Assembly (NCBI GenBank): GCA_019751755.1
Contig: JAIENA010000313.1
Span: 1 to 53,747 of the forward strand
DNA: 53,747 nt
Direction of reading: 5' to 3'
From: Burkholderiaceae bacterium
GTDB taxonomy: Bacteria; Pseudomonadota; Gammaproteobacteria; Burkholderiales; Burkholderiaceae_D
Part shown: piece after piece, positions 51,679-53,747 of the stretch
How the letters are laid out: each line of letters starts with the position of its first letter
How positions within the stretch are numbered: the first letter of the stretch is position 1
The notes under the pieces: generated by a model
What the model was told of the DNA's origin: nothing
Databases searched by the model: none
The model's input: only the letters and a program-made list of their open reading frames with translations
Made by a program: the position numbers and the translations under genes

Positions 51679-52119
51679 CTACCTTATGGTATAGCGCAGG
51701 CTCGATGGCTGCAGCATGATGTCAAAGCGCATGCGATCCTGTGCCGTTCCGTGCAGGCGGCCGTGAATCACTAATCTCAGGCGGTTAATGTGGTCCGGCG
51801 CGTCAGACAACTGCACTTCCACGCCATGCAGTCGTGGCTCATGCCGTGCAATCGCGGCGGCCAGCCGATTGCATATGTCTTCCCGATCCAAGCTGCTGGC
51901 CAGGCAAAGATGGGCAAAATCGGACAAGCCGAAATTGGCGATCGAATCGCGGCAATAGGGAAAATCCGCCAGTTCCTGCGCGGGGATGGCGGTGCGCGTG
52001 TTGAGCAGCACTTCCAGATCATGCGCGATGGAGCGCCGCAACAGCGCAGGCTGGCTGATCGCTTCGGACTTGCTACAGCGTTCGCCAAGTAAGCGCGCCC
52101 AAACACCGGGTTGATCCAT
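51679..52119 (-). CDS. tssE: Type VI secretion baseplate subunit TssE (gp25-like)
   Basis: The ATG at 52119 (MDQPGVWARLLGERCSK) has GGAGG 7 bp upstream; an in-frame ATG at 52149 adds ten residues before that SD. The 146-residue protein has the gp25-like core: LRRSIAHDLEVLLNTRTAIPAQELADFPYCRDSIANFGLSDFAHL and RLVIHGRL. TssE forms the wedge with TssF and TssG and starts sheath assembly. It is the first gene of the leftward T6SS block; a LysR gene in the same orientation ends 73 bp upstream. Confidence 0.93.
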   Translation of the reverse strand: MDQPGVWARLLGERCSKSEAISQPALLRRSIAHDLEVLLNTRTAIPAQELADFPYCRDSIANFGLSDFAHLCLASSLDREDICNRLAAAIARHEPRLHGVEVQLSDAPDHINRLRLVIHGRLHGTAQDRMRFDIMLQPSSLRYTIR

Positions 52120-52192
52120 GCTTGCCTCCAACGATGCGTGTGGAGGCATTATCGATCTTGCCCGCGGTTATGAATTGCGTGCGCGCAATAAG

Positions 52193-53101
52193 TTACTTCC
52201 CGGCACGCTCGGGCCCGAACCGTTCCAGCATAAAGTCAATAAACGTCGCCAGCTTCGGTGTCGGCTGGCGGTCGCGCGGGTAAATCAAATGCATCGGGCG
52301 CGGCGCCGGCAGGCAGTCGGCCAGCACCGGCACCAGCCGCCCCGCCGCGATATCCTGCGCCAGCAACAGTTCCGCTTGCAGGACCAGTCCAAACCCGTTG
52401 AGCGCGGCCATGCGCAACGCTTGCCCGCTGCTGGAGCGGAAGCGGCTTTCGCGTGGCCGCGCCGCGCTGCGCTCGCCATTGGCGTCGCGCAGGCGCCAGC
52501 GCATTTGCGGCGTCCATTGCATGAAGTCCAGGCATTCATGTCGCGCCAGGTCGGCAGGGTTGCGCGGCACGCCATGCTGCTCCAGGTAAGCGGGCGAGGC
52601 GCAAATCACCATCGCGTAGGGCCGCAACGGCCGCGCCACCATGCCGGAATCTTCCAGGTCGCCGATGCGGATGGCGGCGTCATAGCCTTCATCGACCAGA
52701 TCGACCACACGGTCATTCAAATTCAAGTCCAGGCTCACTTCCGGGTGCGCGCGCAAATAGTCTGTCATGGCCGGACTGACCCATTCACTGCCGAACGACA
52801 CCGGCGCCGTGATTTTCAGTTTGCCCCGGGGCGTGGCCCGCATGGCTTCGGCGCCGCTTTCCGCCTGCTTTATCTGCGCCAGGATGGCGCGGCACTGGTC
52901 GGCATATTGACGGCCGATTTCCGTCAGGCTCTGGCGGCGCGTGGTGCGCGTCAGCAGCCGCGCGCCCAGCAGGGTTTCCAGCGCTTTGATGTGCTTGCCC
53001 ACCATCACGGGCGAGAGGCGGAACGCGTCCGCCGCCTGCGTAAAACTGCCGGCATCGACGACGGCGACGAACACTTCCATGCTGCGCAATTTATCCATCA
53101 T
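52193..53101 (-). CDS. LysR-family regulator divergent from the SDR gene
   Basis: The start codons at 53101 and 53098 are tandem ATGs; either gives about 302 residues. The helix-turn-helix (MEVFVAVVDAGSFTQAADAFRLSPVMVGKHIKALETLLGARLLTRTTRRQ) and effector domain (GKLKITAPVSFGSEWVSPAMTDYLRAHPEVSLDLNLNDRVVDLVDEGYDAAIRIG) are those of the large LysR group that includes DmlR. It is divergent from the SDR gene at 53205 and very likely controls it. Reading the gene as part of the T6SS is not supported. Confidence 0.92.
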   Translation of the reverse strand: MMDKLRSMEVFVAVVDAGSFTQAADAFRLSPVMVGKHIKALETLLGARLLTRTTRRQSLTEIGRQYADQCRAILAQIKQAESGAEAMRATPRGKLKITAPVSFGSEWVSPAMTDYLRAHPEVSLDLNLNDRVVDLVDEGYDAAIRIGDLEDSGMVARPLRPYAMVICASPAYLEQHGVPRNPADLARHECLDFMQWTPQMRWRLRDANGERSAARPRESRFRSSSGQALRMAALNGFGLVLQAELLLAQDIAAGRLVPVLADCLPAPRPMHLIYPRDRQPTPKLATFIDFMLERFGPERAGK

Positions 53102-53175
53102 TACAAATCCATAGTTCGGAATGTTGTAAATCCTAGCGCATTTATTCATTTTGTGACGGAAGCGATACTGGTCGC
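53101..53175. promoter_or_regulatory. LysR/SDR divergent control region with a motif shared with the other SDR gene
   Basis: TTACAA (53101-53106) and TTGTAA (53124-53129) form an inverted repeat with a 17-bp spacer. Further right, the GTGACGGAAGCGATACTGG block before this SDR gene resembles GTGGCGTCAGTGATACTGG before the SDR gene at 41537, with GATACTGG identical. The block is a candidate LysR site or core promoter kept after duplication. Confidence 0.45.
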
Positions 53176-53204
53176 ACTTCACCAACACCGTCAAGGAGAT
53201 CAGT

Positions 53205-53747
53205 ATGAAAGTCATCGTTATCGGCGCCACCGGCACCATCGGCAAAGCCGTCGTGGAACAACTGGGCCAGCGCCATGAAGTCATTACAGTCGGCAGCAAC
53301 AGCGGCCAGTACCAGGCCGATATTGCCGATATCGGGCAGGTGCGCGCGCTGTTTGAACAGATCGGCAAGGCCGATGCGGTGGTCGTGACGGCGGGTGCGG
53401 TGGCGTTTGCGCCGCTGGCGGCGTTCACACCGGAACAAATGCGCGTCGGCCTGGACAGCAAACTGATGGGCCAGGTCAATGTGGCGTTGGTGGCGCAGCA
53501 TGCACTCAATGACGGCGGCTCCATCACGCTGACCAGCGGCATCCTGTCCGAACAGCCGATCCGCCATGGCGCCGGCGCATCGCTGGTCAATGCGGCGGTG
53601 GAAGGCTTTGTGCGCGGCGCGGCCATTGAACTGGCGCGCGGCATCCGCATCAATGTGGTGACCCCGACCCTGTTGACGGAATCGCTGGACGTGTACGGCG
53701 CTTACTTCCGTGGCATGGAAACCGTGCCGGCGGCCCGCGTGGCGTTG
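53205..53747 (+). CDS. Short-chain dehydrogenase/reductase family protein, truncated by the window edge
   Basis: The ATG at 53205 has AAGGAG upstream. The first 181 codons are present, and its paralogue at 41537 has 199 in total. It has the GATGTIG nucleotide-binding turn, TAGAVAFAPL, SITLTSGILSEQPIRHG and INVVTPTLLTES. The YxxxK site is replaced (ASLVNAAVEGF), as in its paralogue. It is divergent from its LysR regulator. The substrate is unknown. Confidence 0.88.
   Translation, partial: MKVIVIGATGTIGKAVVEQLGQRHEVITVGSNSGQYQADIADIGQVRALFEQIGKADAVVVTAGAVAFAPLAAFTPEQMRVGLDSKLMGQVNVALVAQHALNDGGSITLTSGILSEQPIRHGAGASLVNAAVEGFVRGAAIELARGIRINVVTPTLLTESLDVYGAYFRGMETVPAARVAL

Noticed and set aside
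42182..52119. The T6SS block as a contractile phage tail or tailocin
   Set aside because: TssF, TssG, a full VgrG and a Tle3/Tla3 pair are T6SS-specific; there are no tail tube, sheath, tape-measure or lysis genes.
52193..53101. LysR gene as the T6SS regulator
   Set aside because: It is divergent from an SDR gene, the classic LysR arrangement, and shares nothing specific with tssE beyond orientation.

Overview
The window is about 54 kb of GC-rich chromosome from a betaproteobacterium of the order Burkholderiales, most likely family Oxalobacteraceae (Janthinobacterium/Duganella/Massilia type). This rests on gene content and order: zapB-like/zapA/6S RNA/EVE-protein, groESL with a CIRCE element, an aceE-aceF-lpdA operon whose E3 subunit carries its own lipoyl domain, holC next to a DUF2486-like gene, and a PEP-CTERM protein. 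No tRNA, rRNA, insertion sequence, phage gene or CRISPR array was seen. The exact genus is inference.

Layout. 1-3.5 kb: a partial gene, a YqjI-like PadR repressor with an MFS exporter, a membrane-anchored hypothetical and a PEP-CTERM exported protein. 3.6-5.8 kb: groES-groEL. 5.8-12.7 kb: an OmpR-type two-component system divergent from a 1537-residue RTX-like repeat protein. 12.8-14.2 kb: cell-division genes, 6S RNA and an EVE-domain protein. 14.2-18.7 kb: lgt, a LysR regulator divergent from ilvD, a small Trp-rich protein and a cytochrome c. 18.7-21.2 kb: two tandem Liv-type binding proteins. 21.3-26.1 kb: DUF2486-like, holC, a DUF4124/glutaredoxin protein, oligopeptidase A followed by an unusual 80-bp tandem repeat, and folD. 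26.2-32.6 kb: the pyruvate dehydrogenase operon. 32.6-34.3 kb: a DUF3144 protein and an ECF-type sigma factor. 34.4-39.5 kb: a TetR regulator divergent from an EmrA/EmrB/NodT-type tripartite drug exporter. 39.6-42.1 kb: a serine hydrolase and an SDR protein. 42.2-52.1 kb: a leftward type VI secretion block (tssE-tssF-tssG-vgrG-tle3-tla3-PAAR). 52.2 kb to the end: a LysR regulator divergent from a second, paralogous SDR gene.

How the parts work together. Housekeeping units (PDH, chaperonin, folD, ilvD, holC, lgt) alternate with accessory units that each sit beside their own regulator: PadR with MFS, the two-component system with the RTX giant, TetR with the EmrAB pump, LysR with the SDR gene. 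The T6SS block holds only wedge, spike and lipase-effector genes. Tube, sheath, ATPase, TssK and membrane-complex genes are absent, so it must work with a core cluster elsewhere or be a relic or auxiliary module.

The observations most worth following up are the 18-residue-period RTX/Asn-ladder solenoid with helical insertions, the tandem copies of the oligopeptidase tail forming TGA-GC-ATG-linked mini-ORFs, and the stand-alone baseplate/spike/lipase T6SS module flanked by SDR paralogues.
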